Shown: positions 31,117 through 43,198 of the stretch, piece after piece
Layout: each line of letters starts with the position of its first letter
How positions within the stretch are numbered: position 1 is the first letter of the stretch
Assembly (NCBI RefSeq): GCF_004011695.2
Contig: NC_082418.1
Coordinates: 1,240,001 to 1,304,000 of the forward strand
Source: Ascochyta rabiei
Lineage: Eukaryota > Ascomycota > Dothideomycetes > Pleosporales > Didymellaceae
Length of the DNA: 64,000 bases
Reading direction: 5' to 3'
Notes under the pieces: model-generated
The model's database searches: none
The model's input: only the letters and a program-made list of their open reading frames with translations
What the model was told of the DNA's origin: nothing
Program-made: the position numbers and the translations under genes

Positions 31117-31705
31117 ATGCTGTTGCGGGAGGCGTACGAGCAGGTGGTAGGGGTAGGGGTAGGGTAGGGGTGGACGGTGGACCACTCGCAAATGTCCAAG
31201 GATCTACCGATTGCAATAGAAATTATAGAATCGTGCCGCAGACAGGCTAGCGCCTCCGGCTGGCCAGGAGTCGTGTCTTGGTCTTGGGCCTGGCTGGCAA
31301 TACGGAACAGGGAGCAGAAGCCTACTGAGTGTGTATGCTGGAGCGTCAGGTGGAGCGTGTAGCGTGTAGCGTGTCGAGCGTGAAGAGGAGCGAGCAGCAG
31401 CAAGGCCGTCCTTGCTCGTCCGTCGCCTGCCCTCATCAGCACTGCACAGCAGACTTTCTGCCACTAGAGCCTAGCGTGTGCCGTGCCGGTGCTGGTGTGG
31501 CCGGCGCACCATCCCACCGCGGCTGGCTTGATGCTATGCTGGATGCTTGATCCCCAGCAACCGCGCCAAACTCAGTCCAACCACGACGCATCCAATCATT
31601 GAATCCAGGCACGCCTTTCGCCTGCACCTCTGTGTTGACGCGCAATCGCCTGTCAACACTTGACCATCGAGCCCACCTGCAACACGCCTCCTGTTCACCC
31701 TCCTC

Positions 31706-31756
31706 TTCGTCCTTGTCCTCGCCCTCATCCTCATCCTCATCCTCACCCTCACCGTA
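31706..31756. repeat. Hexamer tandem repeat (CCTCAT)n
   Basis: A pyrimidine-rich array in which CCTTGT and CCTCGC variants lead into four CCTCAT or CCTCAC units. Confidence 0.8.
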
Positions 31757-31839
31757 TCCCTCGTTGAGCTGCTGTTTCAGATGCACCGTCACACACCCAT
31801 CCTGTGCGACCTGGGCCTGCGGCGTGCGCGAACTTGTTG

Positions 31840-31918
31840 ACCGTGACCGTGACCGTGGCCGTGACCGTGACCGTGGCCGTGACCGTGACCGTGGCCGTGA
31901 CCGTGACAACGGCACCCA
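31840..31918. repeat. 18-base higher-order repeat (GACCGT GACCGT GGCCGT)
   Basis: A hexamer array organised into 18-base periods: two GACCGT units followed by one GGCCGT, repeated about four times. This is a small higher-order repeat, best explained by amplification of a triplet of hexamers. Confidence 0.92.
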
Positions 31919-33047
31919 TGAGGAGCGGCTCTGCTCCTGCTTGGGTGGCCATGGTCCAAGCACCAGCCACGCCTTCGCTCTCGGCCAGACCATTGGGTCT
32001 CTGCCGCCGGGGTAGAGCCCTGCGAGGCCGTCGAGCAGCAAAAGGAGACGCTGCATCGGTGCATCCAGCCTCCCCTCCTCCGACCCATCACGCCGCGCTG
32101 CGCTTTGTGCTCGTGCCCAGCCTGCACTTGACTGCGCTTCGCTGCATTCTGCTGCACGCTCGTTTCCGGGAGCGGAACACGGAAAAACGGCCCCTCTTGC
32201 CCTGTACAGTGACATGCTCCCTCAACACAAACACCACACCATGCTCCCACGACCCTCTCGACGTCACTTTGACCACTGCATCCCAGCCCCTCTTCGTCCC
32301 TTGCTCTCCCACTCCCCACCCCACCTCGTGCTGCACATGCCTCCCATGGACATGGTTGCATGCTCATTCCACTTCCTGAACTGCTAGACGTCCATCCTTT
32401 TCTGACTGCGCATTGGCTGCACCGCTCCCGGCCTCACGGGCGTGCAGCGAATCCCTCTGTGCCGCCATCCCACTCGCTCTCAGCAGTCACACAAGCCTGC
32501 CGCTGCCGCTAGTCCTCCCGTTCCTCGGATTTCCGCCGTCCCTCACCACCCAGAACGCCTGCAACGTGCCAGCTCTAGCATCCCCCGCAAGCCGGCCGCC
32601 GTTGATGGCTGGCCGTGGCTCGTTGACTGCTGATCGACATGCTTTCTGCCGCAAGACAAGCCATTGTGGACGCTGTGGAGGTGCAACGCGTGGGTTTATG
32701 ACGATCAGGTGGGGATCGACACGCACCGCGCCTGTCAACATCACACATGGACATGTCGCGCATGCATGACCTACTGCCCTAGAGCGCCCGTCCTGCTTAG
32801 TATCGCAAACATGACCTCTCCTCATGCTCCATTACAAGCACACAGCCAGTCTGCCTGGATTGCATTCTCGCTCAACTCGCTGTGATGCTCATACACGCGT
32901 GCACGGCTCATTTCGTCTCATCTTATCCATCTATCCATCAACCCAACCATCCATGAATCTCAATCAACGAATCTATCAGTCAACCGCGCCCTCTCAGCCT
33001 CTCCAACCTCTCCAGCCTTTCAGTGCATTGGTCCGTTGGTCCGTTAG

Positions 33048-33116
33048 CCCTCCAGCCCTCCAGCCCTCCAGCCCTCCAGCCCTCTTGCCCTCCAGCCCTC
33101 CAGCCCTCCAGCCCTC
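33048..33116. repeat. Octamer tandem repeat (CCCTCCAG)n
   Basis: About eight copies, with two CCCTCTTG/CCCTCTTC variants at positions that suggest duplication of a four-copy block. Confidence 0.92.
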
Positions 33117-33495
33117 TTCAGCCTTCTCTTTGCATCCCAGATCCCAACCAACCCCACTCCACCGCTCCACCAGCCACCAACTGGACTCCTCTACCCATCC
33201 ACTCAATTATCAGGCCCTAATACCCACATGATTTCCGCACTGGCTAGGCAATACAACGGATCCAACTTCTCTTCACTTTTAGCGCCAGCTTGATTTCTCC
33301 TTTTAGCTCCCCTCCGAATCCCACTCTTGGTCTTAGCTCGAGTCCTCCATCTATTATCGCCTGCAAAGAGGGAAAGAACAAGAGAAAACGCTACTACGTA
33401 TATCGTGAGCGTGACTTCTTTAGACGTCGATTATTGATGTTGGTGGGATTTTCTGGCTTTGATTTACTCGGTTTACTAACCCTGCTTGCTGTACT

Positions 33496-33612
33496 CTATC
33501 ATATTCTACTATCATATCTACTATCATATTCTACTATCATATTCTACTATCATATCTACTATCATATTCTACTTACTACACCCTACTATACCCTACTACA
33601 CCCTACTACATC
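33496..33612. repeat. 12-13-base repeat CTACTATCATAT(T), grading to CTACACC
   Basis: Five copies of a pyrimidine/A unit alternating between 12 and 13 bases, followed by four shorter units of the CCTACTACA type. AT-rich, unlike the arrays to the left. Confidence 0.88.
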
Positions 33613-33855
33613 ACATCACGCCACATCACACATCACAACCCACACCCTCCACAACCCAGAAACCCCCCGAACCCAAAGCCAAGAAAAAAATCACAAAGCA
33701 GGGCCGATAGCGAAGGGAGAAATAAGAAATAAAAAAATTAAAAATAAAAAAATTAAAAAAAGGGTGCTCGTATAATCCACGTAGCTGGGCAGGGGGGTGT
33801 TTCATCTCCGAGGTACGAGCGAGGTCTTGTCTTTGTCTTGTCTTTGTCTTGTCTT

Positions 33856-33953
33856 CATCATCACTGCCATCATCACTGCCATCATCACTGCCATCATCAC
33901 TGCCATCATCACTGCCATCATCACTGCCATCATCACTGCCATCATCACTGCCA
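33856..33953. repeat. Dodecamer tandem repeat (CATCATCACTGC)8
   Basis: Eight essentially perfect copies of a 12-base unit. The array is open in several frames, giving Ile-Ile-Thr-Ala repeats, but this is a by-product of the unit length. Confidence 0.95.
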
Positions 33954-33997
33954 TCGTGATCGTCATCAACATTATCGCTATCACTATTATTATCACT

Positions 33998-34056
33998 ATT
34001 ACTATCAAGATCAAGATCAAGATCAAGATCAGAGTCAGAGTCAGAGTCAAGGTATC
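33998..34056. repeat. Hexamer tract (ATCAAG)/(AGTCAG)
   Basis: Four to five ATCAAG hexamers pass into AGTCAG hexamers; a short companion of the dodecamer array. Confidence 0.8.
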
Positions 34057-34099
34057 AAGTAAAGAGGTAAAGAGGTAAAGAGCACCGACGAAAGGACGA

Positions 34100-34323
<224 letters not shown>

Positions 34324-34324
<1 letters not shown>

Positions 34325-34445
34325 CAAATAGACAATAGATAAAAAGATAAAAAGATGAATAGATGAATAGATAATAGATGAATAGATAATAGATGAATAG
34401 ATAATAGATGAATGGATAATATATAAAAAGACAAAAAGACAAAAG
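34324..34445. repeat. 15-base repeat ATGAATAGATAATAG and flanking AT-rich hexamers
   Basis: Four copies of a 15-base unit flanked by GATAAAAA and GACAAAAA units. It directly follows the AAAG array and probably grew from it. Confidence 0.85.
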
Positions 34446-34679
34446 TTGAATGAATGAATGTATGAACGTACGAGTAGGTAAAACCAAAAAGGTGCTAGCA
34501 AGACAAACCCACCCAACTTCTACCCAACATCTTCACACATCCCCCCGCCTCCATCACGCATCCCGACAGCCAAAAACATCAACCTCCTCCACAGCCAGCG
34601 CTCGGGGCAAGCGCCTCAACACAGTCGACGCTCAACCATTCAACCCCACGCCCACCCTTCGCTCGCTCTGCAGACGCTC

Positions 34680-37601
34680 CTACTCGTCTGCATCTCCAGG
34701 AACATGGCCCGCGCCAGCAGACGGCGGCGCATCTCCTATGACCACGTCGCCCTCTCCATCGACTTGGTACGCCTCGTGCACAAGGCCGCTGCGATCGAGG
34801 CGCTGCGTCGACCGTACGACAGCATCAGCCGAGTTGCGCAGCCGCCACGTCGTGCAGTGCGACGAGAGTGTAAAAGCCCAGATGAGGACATCGGGATGTG
34901 TGTGAATCGCCAGCTCGCAGATGCCAGGCAGTGTGCCGATCATGGTGCCTGAGAGGTAAACCGGCCAGACGGGACGGTCGGCGCCGTGATCGGGGCCTTC
35001 CTCCCACCAGTTGAGCCAGTGGTCTGGGTGTCTACCCCCTGGCGACAAAGGGGGCGCGCTGTACACGTCCCAGCCCTCTGCTGCCTGCTCGAGCCGGGAG
35101 AGACCGAGGACCGCTGGGGGGACGCTGTACAGCATCATGGTGTTGTCGTAGACGGCTACGATTCGAGCTCCGCAAGACATGTCCGCCGCTGCCGTGTATA
35201 TACGCGGCACAACCTTGTCTGCTGGCGGGTGGAAGACAAGCTTGCGCACTAGCTTCGTAGGTCCACCTAGCGGTGCGTCACATCCCAGCGCGAGCCGGCC
35301 GTCGGATGCATCGATGAAGAGGACGTGGTGCCCGTCACTCAGCGGCACGGCGTGGTAGTGATCGCAGTTGGGCGCGTGGACCGAGTGTGACTCCAAGCCA
35401 AACGAGCCCCAGAAAGATCTTTTGGCCGCATGGTTGAACAGTCGCCGGCTGATGGCTGGGCGATGGCTGGGGTGTGCGGCACTCGAAATCAGGCGTAGCT
35501 TCTTGGCTGATTCGAACCCTGAGCGAGGCGAGAGGAAGTATAGATGGTCGCTCGGTGAAGTAAGTGGGAACCAGCGGCTCAAGCTCTGTCCAGTCAGGGC
35601 GTCAATCCAGTGTAGCTCTATGCCTGCAGAGCACCCAAATGCAACGCAACGGCGTTGCGGGCATATCGAGACGTTGCGCGGCGGGTCGTCTTCAGAGCAC
35701 AGATGTCGGTAGAAGGTAGACGTGCCGCTTTCAATGGGTATGCTCTGCACAGGCACGGTTGCCTTGGAGTTGGATCGGAGATTCTTCAACGGTCTGCGAA
35801 GGCTCAGATTCCACGTTTGAGTAATCAGGTTTCGATCATGGGCGCGCGTGTCGTCGGTGCCTCGGAGACTGAACCCTTGGTCGTGCGTCTTCAGCTCGAT
35901 CGCGTTGAAGGAATCCACGTCGGACTTTTCGTCGTACGGAAAACTGCGAGGCAGTAAAGGCGGACTGGGTTCTGCAGGATTTATCGTGTCGTGTAGATCT
36001 CCCATCACCCCAGTGGCTCTCGAAGATGGAGTGCTCATCTGGGATGGACGGACGTCGCCTTCGACGCAATGTTCACCAGGACTGGGCTCCGGCGCTGGAT
36101 GACCATATCGGAGCTCGCATACCATGCCCATCCTCCCCTCCAAGAGAGCGGCAACAGCATCCCGCCCCACAGAAGCGTCCATGCTCATGGTCAGGATCCT
36201 CCTCGGACACACCACGCTGGTAAGCGGTCGCAACAGCCCATCCTCCAGACCGTAAATGTAGATCAGAGTATCTTTCGCAACGAGCAGATACTTGCCGCAG
36301 ACACTTGACGTGAATATAAGGCCACCGCTGGCTCTTGTTTTCTGACAAGCATAGCCATGGGCTAGCTCTGAGAAGTCAATATTGGAATGTTCCACAACCG
36401 CAGGCCTGGCATCCAGTCCATTGCCAGTCCAATGAGCGGCTAGAGCACACTGGCGTGACAGTCGTCGGCTGAGAATCCACTCATGGCTGGATTCGGTAGT
36501 CGAGTGGTTTCGCGTGGCATCATCGTCCTTCGTCCGGCCGTCGTCATACCAGCCTCCACGGCGCAACATCGTGATGAGGAGACTCTTGTTCAGGCTTGCC
36601 AACATCCAACCTCGACAAGTTCGCCGAGCAGCGTTGAAGTCTTTCGCGGAGAGGTCGTTGTAGACATTGAGTAGTATTTCGGTAGGTAGTCTGACAGAAG
36701 CTGGGCGTGTAGGCCGTGCAAAAAAGCCAACAGCATTGTACCACGCTCGACACGTCAGCCTGAGATTGTTCCTTGTAGTGGTATCCGAATACCGTAGAAC
36801 GAGGGCTGCCACGACGAGGTTCTGAGGGACGTCGTTCGCGATGAGCGAGTAGACGCTACTTGACTGGAATCTGTTATGCGTGAGGCTACGGTCTGACGAG
36901 TCAATACCGTCTTCACAGCTCGCGAGTAGGGGGCCCTCCAGCTCTCCGACTGGCGTATCTGCTCCGAGGAACACGTCCGACATGCTCCGCACTACGCCTT
37001 GACCAATGCACTCATGCAATTCGTCTTTAACACTGGCACTCTCGACCATGGAAAACGAATCTGAACGTATACGACGAAACAAACGTGCGTCATCAAAGGA
37101 CTCCGTGATGCTCGGCAGTCTCGAGATGGAATCGCGAATTGACCCCGCAGACTGAAAGCTGGGTCCGCTGAATAAGAATGCGCCAGGGGATATCAAGTCA
37201 AAACTTGGGACCGAACCGTAGATGGAAGATCCTGGCCTCGAATCCAAGCTTGATGCTCTCGACCGTGCCTGCGGACTATCACTGTGCGCTCCTCGTCCTG
37301 AAGTGTGTCCGAAGAACGTATTGAAGACCTTGTGAAATGTGCCTCTCGGTTTGAGCTGTTGTCTGTACAAAAAGGCACCTCTGTAGTGATCGGGTTTGGA
37401 AACACGGGGTACGGCACATCGGCGGCTAGGTGTAAGACGGCGTGAGGAGCGAGGAAAGACATGGCGAAGGACCTCTGAACGCTTTGTTGCCGGCGTAGCC
37501 TGACCAGTGTGTGGACGGTAGGATGACTGCTCAATCACCTGCTCTTGGCTTGTGTGAATGCATGGTAAAATGTCAAGTAAGGGTTCTGATGTGTGAGACA
37601 T
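34680..37601 (-). CDS. F-box protein with C-terminal propeller-like region
   Basis: A single-exon protein of 973 residues. The first 250 residues are Ser/Arg-rich and disordered. Around residues 260-292 lies an F-box-like helix pair with LVVAALVLRYSD and LRLTCRAWYNAV, and at 303-340 the clearer F-box VRLPTEILLNVYNDLSAKD followed by RRTCRGWMLASL. The long C-terminal part has strand-turn patterns such as GKYLLVAKDTLIYIYGL and CVAFGCSAGIELHWI, suggesting a beta-propeller that may not score as classical WD40. By family knowledge F-box proteins recruit substrates to SCF ubiquitin ligases through Skp1; the substrate here is unknown. The start ATG at 37601 gives the longest frame; several later ATGs precede the F-box. 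No intron was needed. Confidence 0.85.
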   Translation of the reverse strand: MSHTSEPLLDILPCIHTSQEQVIEQSSYRPHTGQATPATKRSEVLRHVFPRSSRRLTPSRRCAVPRVSKPDHYRGAFLYRQQLKPRGTFHKVFNTFFGHTSGRGAHSDSPQARSRASSLDSRPGSSIYGSVPSFDLISPGAFLFSGPSFQSAGSIRDSISRLPSITESFDDARLFRRIRSDSFSMVESASVKDELHECIGQGVVRSMSDVFLGADTPVGELEGPLLASCEDGIDSSDRSLTHNRFQSSSVYSLIANDVPQNLVVAALVLRYSDTTTRNNLRLTCRAWYNAVGFFARPTRPASVRLPTEILLNVYNDLSAKDFNAARRTCRGWMLASLNKSLLITMLRRGGWYDDGRTKDDDATRNHSTTESSHEWILSRRLSRQCALAAHWTGNGLDARPAVVEHSNIDFSELAHGYACQKTRASGGLIFTSSVCGKYLLVAKDTLIYIYGLEDGLLRPLTSVVCPRRILTMSMDASVGRDAVAALLEGRMGMVCELRYGHPAPEPSPGEHCVEGDVRPSQMSTPSSRATGVMGDLHDTINPAEPSPPLLPRSFPYDEKSDVDSFNAIELKTHDQGFSLRGTDDTRAHDRNLITQTWNLSLRRPLKNLRSNSKATVPVQSIPIESGTSTFYRHLCSEDDPPRNVSICPQRRCVAFGCSAGIELHWIDALTGQSLSRWFPLTSPSDHLYFLSPRSGFESAKKLRLISSAAHPSHRPAISRRLFNHAAKRSFWGSFGLESHSVHAPNCDHYHAVPLSDGHHVLFIDASDGRLALGCDAPLGGPTKLVRKLVFHPPADKVVPRIYTAAADMSCGARIVAVYDNTMMLYSVPPAVLGLSRLEQAAEGWDVYSAPPLSPGGRHPDHWLNWWEEGPDHGADRPVWPVYLSGTMIGTLPGICELAIHTHPDVLIWAFTLSSHCTTWRLRNSADAVVRSTQRLDRSGLVHEAYQVDGEGDVVIGDAPPSAGAGHVPGDADE

Positions 37602-38116
37602 TTGTCTAGGCGGAGGCTGACTGGGACTGAGAGACAGTCTGCGAATGCTCGGCGATTCGAGGGAAAATGTAGCCTGTGAGGATTCGAGATCGAGTACAGG
37701 TAGAGCGGGTTCGGATCTGGTTCCAGCAACTCCTCTCGAGAGGTAGATCTGAGAAGACGTTGTTGCTGCACCCCCACTTGGAGGCTCTGTAGAATGACGG
37801 CGCGTGTGGTCGAGTCCACGTTGTAGTAATAGGTGGTTGCTGTATACTTAGGTGGATACGGTTAGGGATGATGAACGATGCGGAGAGTAACATTAGCGAT
37901 GTTGTATTTGCGAGGAGAATGCTGGCGCATATCAACCAGTAGCGATAGTTGGGGGCGAGCGAAAACGTAGATTGCATTTTGCTAGTGGGTATCAGAATGG
38001 AAGAGGAAGAACGCCACAGGCTCATGCAGGAAAGTACAGACAACATGTATGCTACAAGAAAGTGCTATGCCAAATTGAAATGTACAAGGCAGAAGGTGCG
38101 GCCGGTCGCTATCAAT
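37602..38116. other. Intergenic region between two minus-strand genes
   Basis: A 515-base interval that holds the promoter of the F-box gene on its left and the 3' end of the channel gene on its right. No repeat or small gene is evident. Confidence 0.55.
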
Positions 38117-40851
38117 TTAAGTACTGCCGTTTGTGTTGTGTGGAGTCGATCCATTCGATCCACTTGTGGATCTTGCGTTCTTGTTGGCGAGCCAGACTTC
38201 GGTCAAGCTGCAGTTCTCGTCAGCATTTTGTATACCAAGCGCATTACTAGACTTACGGCATCACCAAGCTTGGAGTCTCAAACTTCAATCCGCTCTCTCT
38301 GGCCTCGTCGAGAGTAAGTCGTCCGGCTGGTCTTCGTCTTCCCTCGTGCTGCGCATGCACAGCTTCTTCTTGAATATCGCGCCCAAGATTAGAACGTTCG
38401 GGATCTTGCAAGCTTCGCAAAGCGATGAACTTCATCAGAGGCCTATAGGTTCGCGCGTAGACAAACAAGAACCACACTGTGCAGATCGCCAGCGGCGCGA
38501 CCAAGATGGCACGTTTGAACGCTTTCTTCAGGGCTAGCTGCCCAGCCACGGTGGCCTGGAATAGTACTACACCAATGATGACGCGATCGCACATCATAGT
38601 CCAGCCTCTACCTGTCGAGTGTTGACGATGCTCCATCGCATAAAGCAGCTGGTACTTGTGAACGAATTGACCGATGATGAAGTAGGCCAGACCCGTGAGC
38701 AAAACCTGCCAAGAGTCTCTCAAGACACTGTAGACGACACAAATGATAAAGATGAGTATAGTCTGCGGCAAGAAGAAACCGTAGCTGAAGACAGGGGGCT
38801 GAACAAGTTCCGCGTAATCTAGTTGGATGGATGTAAGCGTTGGTCTTTCTTCTGAATATAGGTATTTACCTCGGGGCGTCTTCGCTCCAATCAGGTAGAT
38901 TGGATAGAGCGAGAGGGCACCAAACTCCAGGAGGCGAAACGGAAACAATCCAAAGGCTTGTAGTATGATGAAGTTTGTGTAGAAGCCAAGCAACTGCGCA
39001 AGAGAGTTCGCCAAAGCAAAAGCGATTTCAGTGGCACTTGTCAACTTTTCGCCAAACTTGTTCAGCAGATCCAGAAGGTTGGAAGCAGTTCCAAGGATCG
39101 TGAAGAGTATGAAGAAATTGAAGAAGGTGAAGAAGAAGTTCTTCGATATGACGGAGAGCTCAACGTCGCCCTGCGATATCATGCCTTGCTTGTTTGCCAG
39201 CCCTGAATGATGTCAGCGAAATTAGGCAGGTTGCAGCGGATAACTCACAGTCGTAGAGGAATGGTACGAGCACGTTTAGCAGCGTTGCTGAAAGAGTCGG
39301 CAGTTGTGTGTTGACAAGAGTTTGCAGCAGCTTGTGTCGACTAAGCGCACCCGCGATCCCGGGAAAGACTTCGCTAATAGAGCATGTGTTCAAGGCGCCC
39401 GCAATCGGGACAAGTAGGACCGTCCAAAAGATACTCAACACCCCAATGAAGAAGGTGATGGACCAGGATCGGAAAATGCGCTGACTTCGCGATAGATACG
39501 TGTTGGGCCAAACGACGTCGGATGGGGCAGGACTGTTGTTCGCGAGCAACTGCAGCGGCGACGGGTCAAGAACGGCCTGGATGGCCATTTGCGCACTTGC
39601 TACACTGTCCATAGTAACAAAGGCTAACGGTGTTGGTTCGAATTCTTTCTTGCGCAGCTCTTTGACTTCATCATCCAATCTGCGAAGCTTCTCTTCATAG
39701 TAGTCGATGGCGTCGACTGTCCTGTAGCGCAATCGCAAAGGGCCATACCATATCTTCGCTGTTGGACGTTGGCGTGCGTACGGAGCCTGGCAATCGGGGT
39801 CTCTGTCTGTGTCGCTGAGAAGTCTACTGTCTTCCCGATCGTCAGCATTGGCCTCGGGTGGGCGAGGCTGAACCACTGGCAAGGTCTCCAAGCTGCGCTC
39901 GACTCTTCTGCTTCCCAAATGAACCGTCCAAGCCTCCTCAAGCTTTCTCAGTATGGTTTGCCGCCGTGTGATTCTCTCGTCCAACTCTTTCCAGTTCCTG
40001 CAAAGTGTCACGCTTTCGACTTTCCCGATCCCAAGGTCCTCGATGAACTGTTTTATCTTGTCCTCGGAGCGGAGGTCTAACGGGATTCCCGACAGTCTGA
40101 TGGTGCGGTCGGTGATGGTAGTCTGGCTGCCCAGATACTCCTGCCTGACGTCGATAATCCTCCTGGTTTCAGAAACGATCAGGTAGAGAATCAGAGCGGT
40201 AAACAGATATACGAAGACAAGATACATCCACAAATAGTCGGTGTAGTATTCGTAGTCGTGCCCAGCAAATGTTGTCCAAAGCGTGGTGGAGCGCATCTCC
40301 AAACGCTCGCCTTCCTTGTCGCCATCAGCGCCGGAACGGGGCTTCTTGCCCTCCTTTTCTTGATGTGTGTCGTGGACCGGCTTGATTACGGCGAGGGCAA
40401 AGAAGAGCGTAACGAGGAGGAACTTGATGGCCATTTTGAAAAAGGCAAGGTACTACGGCTTTGTCAGCTTGGTGAGCCTGAGTGTTGGGCCCTCTACATA
40501 CCACGTAAGCATCAAGGCCAGCCGAAGCCAAGACCTGCTTGTCGGTGATCTTCCATAGGGGTACAATCCAGCCGAAGAAGGTGTCTGGAAGCTCTGGAAG
40601 CGCCGTTGCCAGATTGTTCTGCTTCTTGCGCGCAGAGTACAGTCCTTTCCATCGCGGCCGCAGGAACTACAAGGGCTGGTTAGCCCGTAATTGTTGAGTC
40701 GCATCAGGTGGGGTCATACGCAAAAGAGTAGGAATGCTCCCACGCCCAGCGTCAAAGAGATGTAGAGTTGCAGTAGGATATCGCGCGGACGATCCCTGCC
40801 ATATATGTCGTCGTGATCGCCCGGGCACGTGTTGTTCCCGTAGTCTGTCAT
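38117..40851 (-). CDS. TMEM63/OSCA (CSC1/RSN1-like) membrane channel
   Basis: Six exons (40851-40720, 40666-40502, 40452-39249, 39202-38870, 38818-38257, 38207-38117) encode 828 residues. Proteins of the DUF221/OSCA/TMEM63 family are calcium-permeable, osmotic- or tension-sensitive channels. The order fits: an N-terminal membrane helix (LYISLTLGVGAFLLFC), two more ending LYLIVSETRR, the cytosolic RNA-fold-like domain with RLSGIPLDLRS, then the pore domain from SWSITFFIGVLSIFW through LANKQGMISQGDVELSVISK and RDYAELVQPPVFSYGF. The last intron joins PSLVMP to LTEVWLANK and a Ser/Asn/Gly tail. All introns are 46-53 nt with GT-AG ends. The fourth is 51 nt, stop-free and in frame, so retention would insert 17 residues. 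It probably sits in the plasma membrane or an internal membrane. Confidence 0.94.
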
Positions 40852-43198
40852 GGCCGAGTGTTGTGATTGATAGCCATGCCAGAAGGTAAAGAACAATGGA
40901 GGGTCGAGGTAATTGTCAAGGCGCGTGCACGAAGTGTGGCCAGGCGGTGAGCGTCATCGTGCATGCGCGACGTATCCGGCTGGACCCGACGCTTTGACAG
41001 CAGCCCTGCCGTTCTGACACAGCCTGAGCCTATCAATACTCACAACATGTCACAACGTGGGGCATGCACAACACCGCAGGCTCGGTGTTTCACGTACAGT
41101 CTGTCTGGAATCGCAAAGCAACGTGGGCATTGCCCCTGTGGATCGCGTGACACTGCGAGACCAATAGATTCGACCGCCGACAGCAATCCACCCACCTGCC
41201 ATGATGGCTGCAGCTTGGAACCATCATGGTCTGCAATGCAAATTCGACGACAGTTTGTCTTATGGGCTAGCACCTACGAAATGCGTCTGGTTTTTGGTCA
41301 CATGACCTCTTCATCCATGCTGCTTCACTCTCCTGAAAGTGTTCAAGATCCAGGCAGTGATCGTTTCGCAAGGGCAAAGGTGTGAAACCGTGCTGGTGCA
41401 CCTCGAAGGTACGCTGAGATTATGCAAACAGCAGAGGCAGCTATGCAGACCGTTGAAACAGAGAGCTGGAAGAGTGTTTATTGTTCACAGGCCAATTCGG
41501 GGTAATTCGAAGCAAAAGAGCGAGCGTTGCAGATCCTCGGTCAGCTCGCCGAATTCGGGAGGCCTTCGGCAGGTCTCAGAAAATCGTCGGCTGCGTACAA
41601 CTTGACTCAGGGTCTCTATTGTCTTTTTGAGCTAGGAGAGTACGTGTACGTTGAGCACCTTGCGCAAACCGTAGAAGCAGGAATCTCATTCGGCAGCACA
41701 GGAGGTTCATGGAATACAGACAGTTCAACTCACTACGAAATGCGCTCCCCATTTCAGCGCGAACACATGATCTGTGTGGGAAGGAGATGTACCCCCACCT
41801 GATAGCGTGGAGAGACAAGCATTGGAGGCTTCTTGGCAGAAGCTTAGCTGTGTGATGACAGTCGCAGTCTTGCGTCTCGAACACTTGAAAATGTTGGGTT
41901 GACGAGATCCGATCCGGGACGCGCAATCCGTGTTTCGAGGTGCGGTCTCTTTGTCGTCTTGACAGGCGGTAGTGTGACGGTCAAAGCCCGGCTAGGAGGA
42001 TTCGACGACGCCCGACGTAATTACGAGGCAGAGGCCGGCGTGCGGATGTGAAGCCACGTCCCCATCTGCATCTGCGACACGGGCGGGCCGAAGGGAAGGA
42101 CAAGGCTCGTTTAGCGGGAGCTCTTCGTTGACGCACAGGTGGCCGACAGAGTGCAAGGTTTGCCTGCGATCGATGCTGCGTCAGCTTCTTCCGCTGCTTA
42201 CAGACCATATCCCAGGCGCCTTCCCCGTTCCGCAGGGCATGGATTGGGCCCTGGGGCACGGTGCGTCTCTAGGGCAGCTTTCAGAAGACGCATATCGCCC
42301 ATCTCTCTCCTCACATCGCTCGCAACGTTAGCCTGGCGCTCCAACCCTTCTTGGCTTCTTGACTTCTTGACTTTTTGACTTGTTGACTTGTTGACTTGTT
42401 GACTTCTCGACCTCTCCCCTTCTCCACTAGACGCCGTGCGCCGTACGCCGGTCTTGTCGACAGCAACCGCAGCCATCGTATTCGCGCTCTCGTTCTGATC
42501 TGCGCTGGCCGACAGACCCTGTCCTGTGTTCCCGCAGCGTGCGTCGCCCTTGGCAGCCAAGATTGGTGCGGCTCTTGGGACAGCCTTGATTCCCTGCACC
42601 GACGTCAAGTGGTACGCACCATGTAAGTCGCCACCCGCACTGCGAATCTCGGCCTCTGCCAGCGCCTGTGCGAGCGCTGGGCACGGTGTTTCTGCGCTTC
42701 TGCGCTTCTGCGCTTCTGTGCTCCTGCGATCGGCCTCGCTCCCTCGCGCTAGAGCTGCACTGCCCCGATCGATCGCTCCCCACACCCGCAAAGACGACTC
42801 TACTTGCCACTACTGCGTGTGTAGCGGTCCGCAATGCTGACTGCAAGCCAGCGCATTCCCGCTCCTGACCACCGTCGTCGCCGTGCTGCTCTCTCCACAG
42901 CCCCCTGCCGACCTGAGACAGTTGCCCCAGCGCCGGTGCTGCCAGTGCTGCCAGTGCTGCCAGCTGCCAGCCCGCCCCAGCACGCGTCCTCTGCGCAGTC
43001 GCATCCCTCCACCTGCCCGAGCACGCCCTGCCCACCACCACGCCTCCACCAGCTCGACTCGCGCTTCCAGGCACCCCACCCCCGCCCTCGCCGTGTCCCT
43101 GCGCAGACGCAGCTTCGCGCCCCCTGGGTGCTGTGCGGCCCATCTCCCCACCACACATTGGTCGCGGATAGCCGCAGCATGTGCGCGTTGCAAGTAGC
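40852..43198. promoter_or_regulatory. Long divergent interval upstream of channel gene and palF
   Basis: About 2.35 kb between divergent starts. The left 1 kb is ordinary sequence without genes. From 42.1 kb the plus strand becomes C-rich and would make a long pyrimidine-rich palF leader. A short octamer array is listed separately. No coding gene is supported, although C-rich frames run across 42.4-43.2 kb on both strands. Confidence 0.55.
42357..42408. repeat. Octamer tandem repeat (TTGACTTG)n
   Basis: About six copies of TTGACTTG/TTGACTTC, including one with a T run, about 0.8 kb upstream of palF. Confidence 0.85.

Noticed and set aside
31141..31172. Telomere-like GGGGTA/GGGTA units
   Set aside because: Only four short, irregular copies, not TTAGGG, inside a field of unrelated repeats between ordinary genes; no support for an internal telomere.
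31436..32379. Frames of 190-260 codons in the middle of the repeat field
   Set aside because: They overlap one another on both strands and are fed by the hexamer arrays; composition is Arg, Ser, His and Cys-rich without conserved motifs or splice links.
33856..33953. Possible CRISPR-like array
   Set aside because: Copies are head to tail with no spacers, and the genome is eukaryotic; it is a plain dodecamer tandem repeat.
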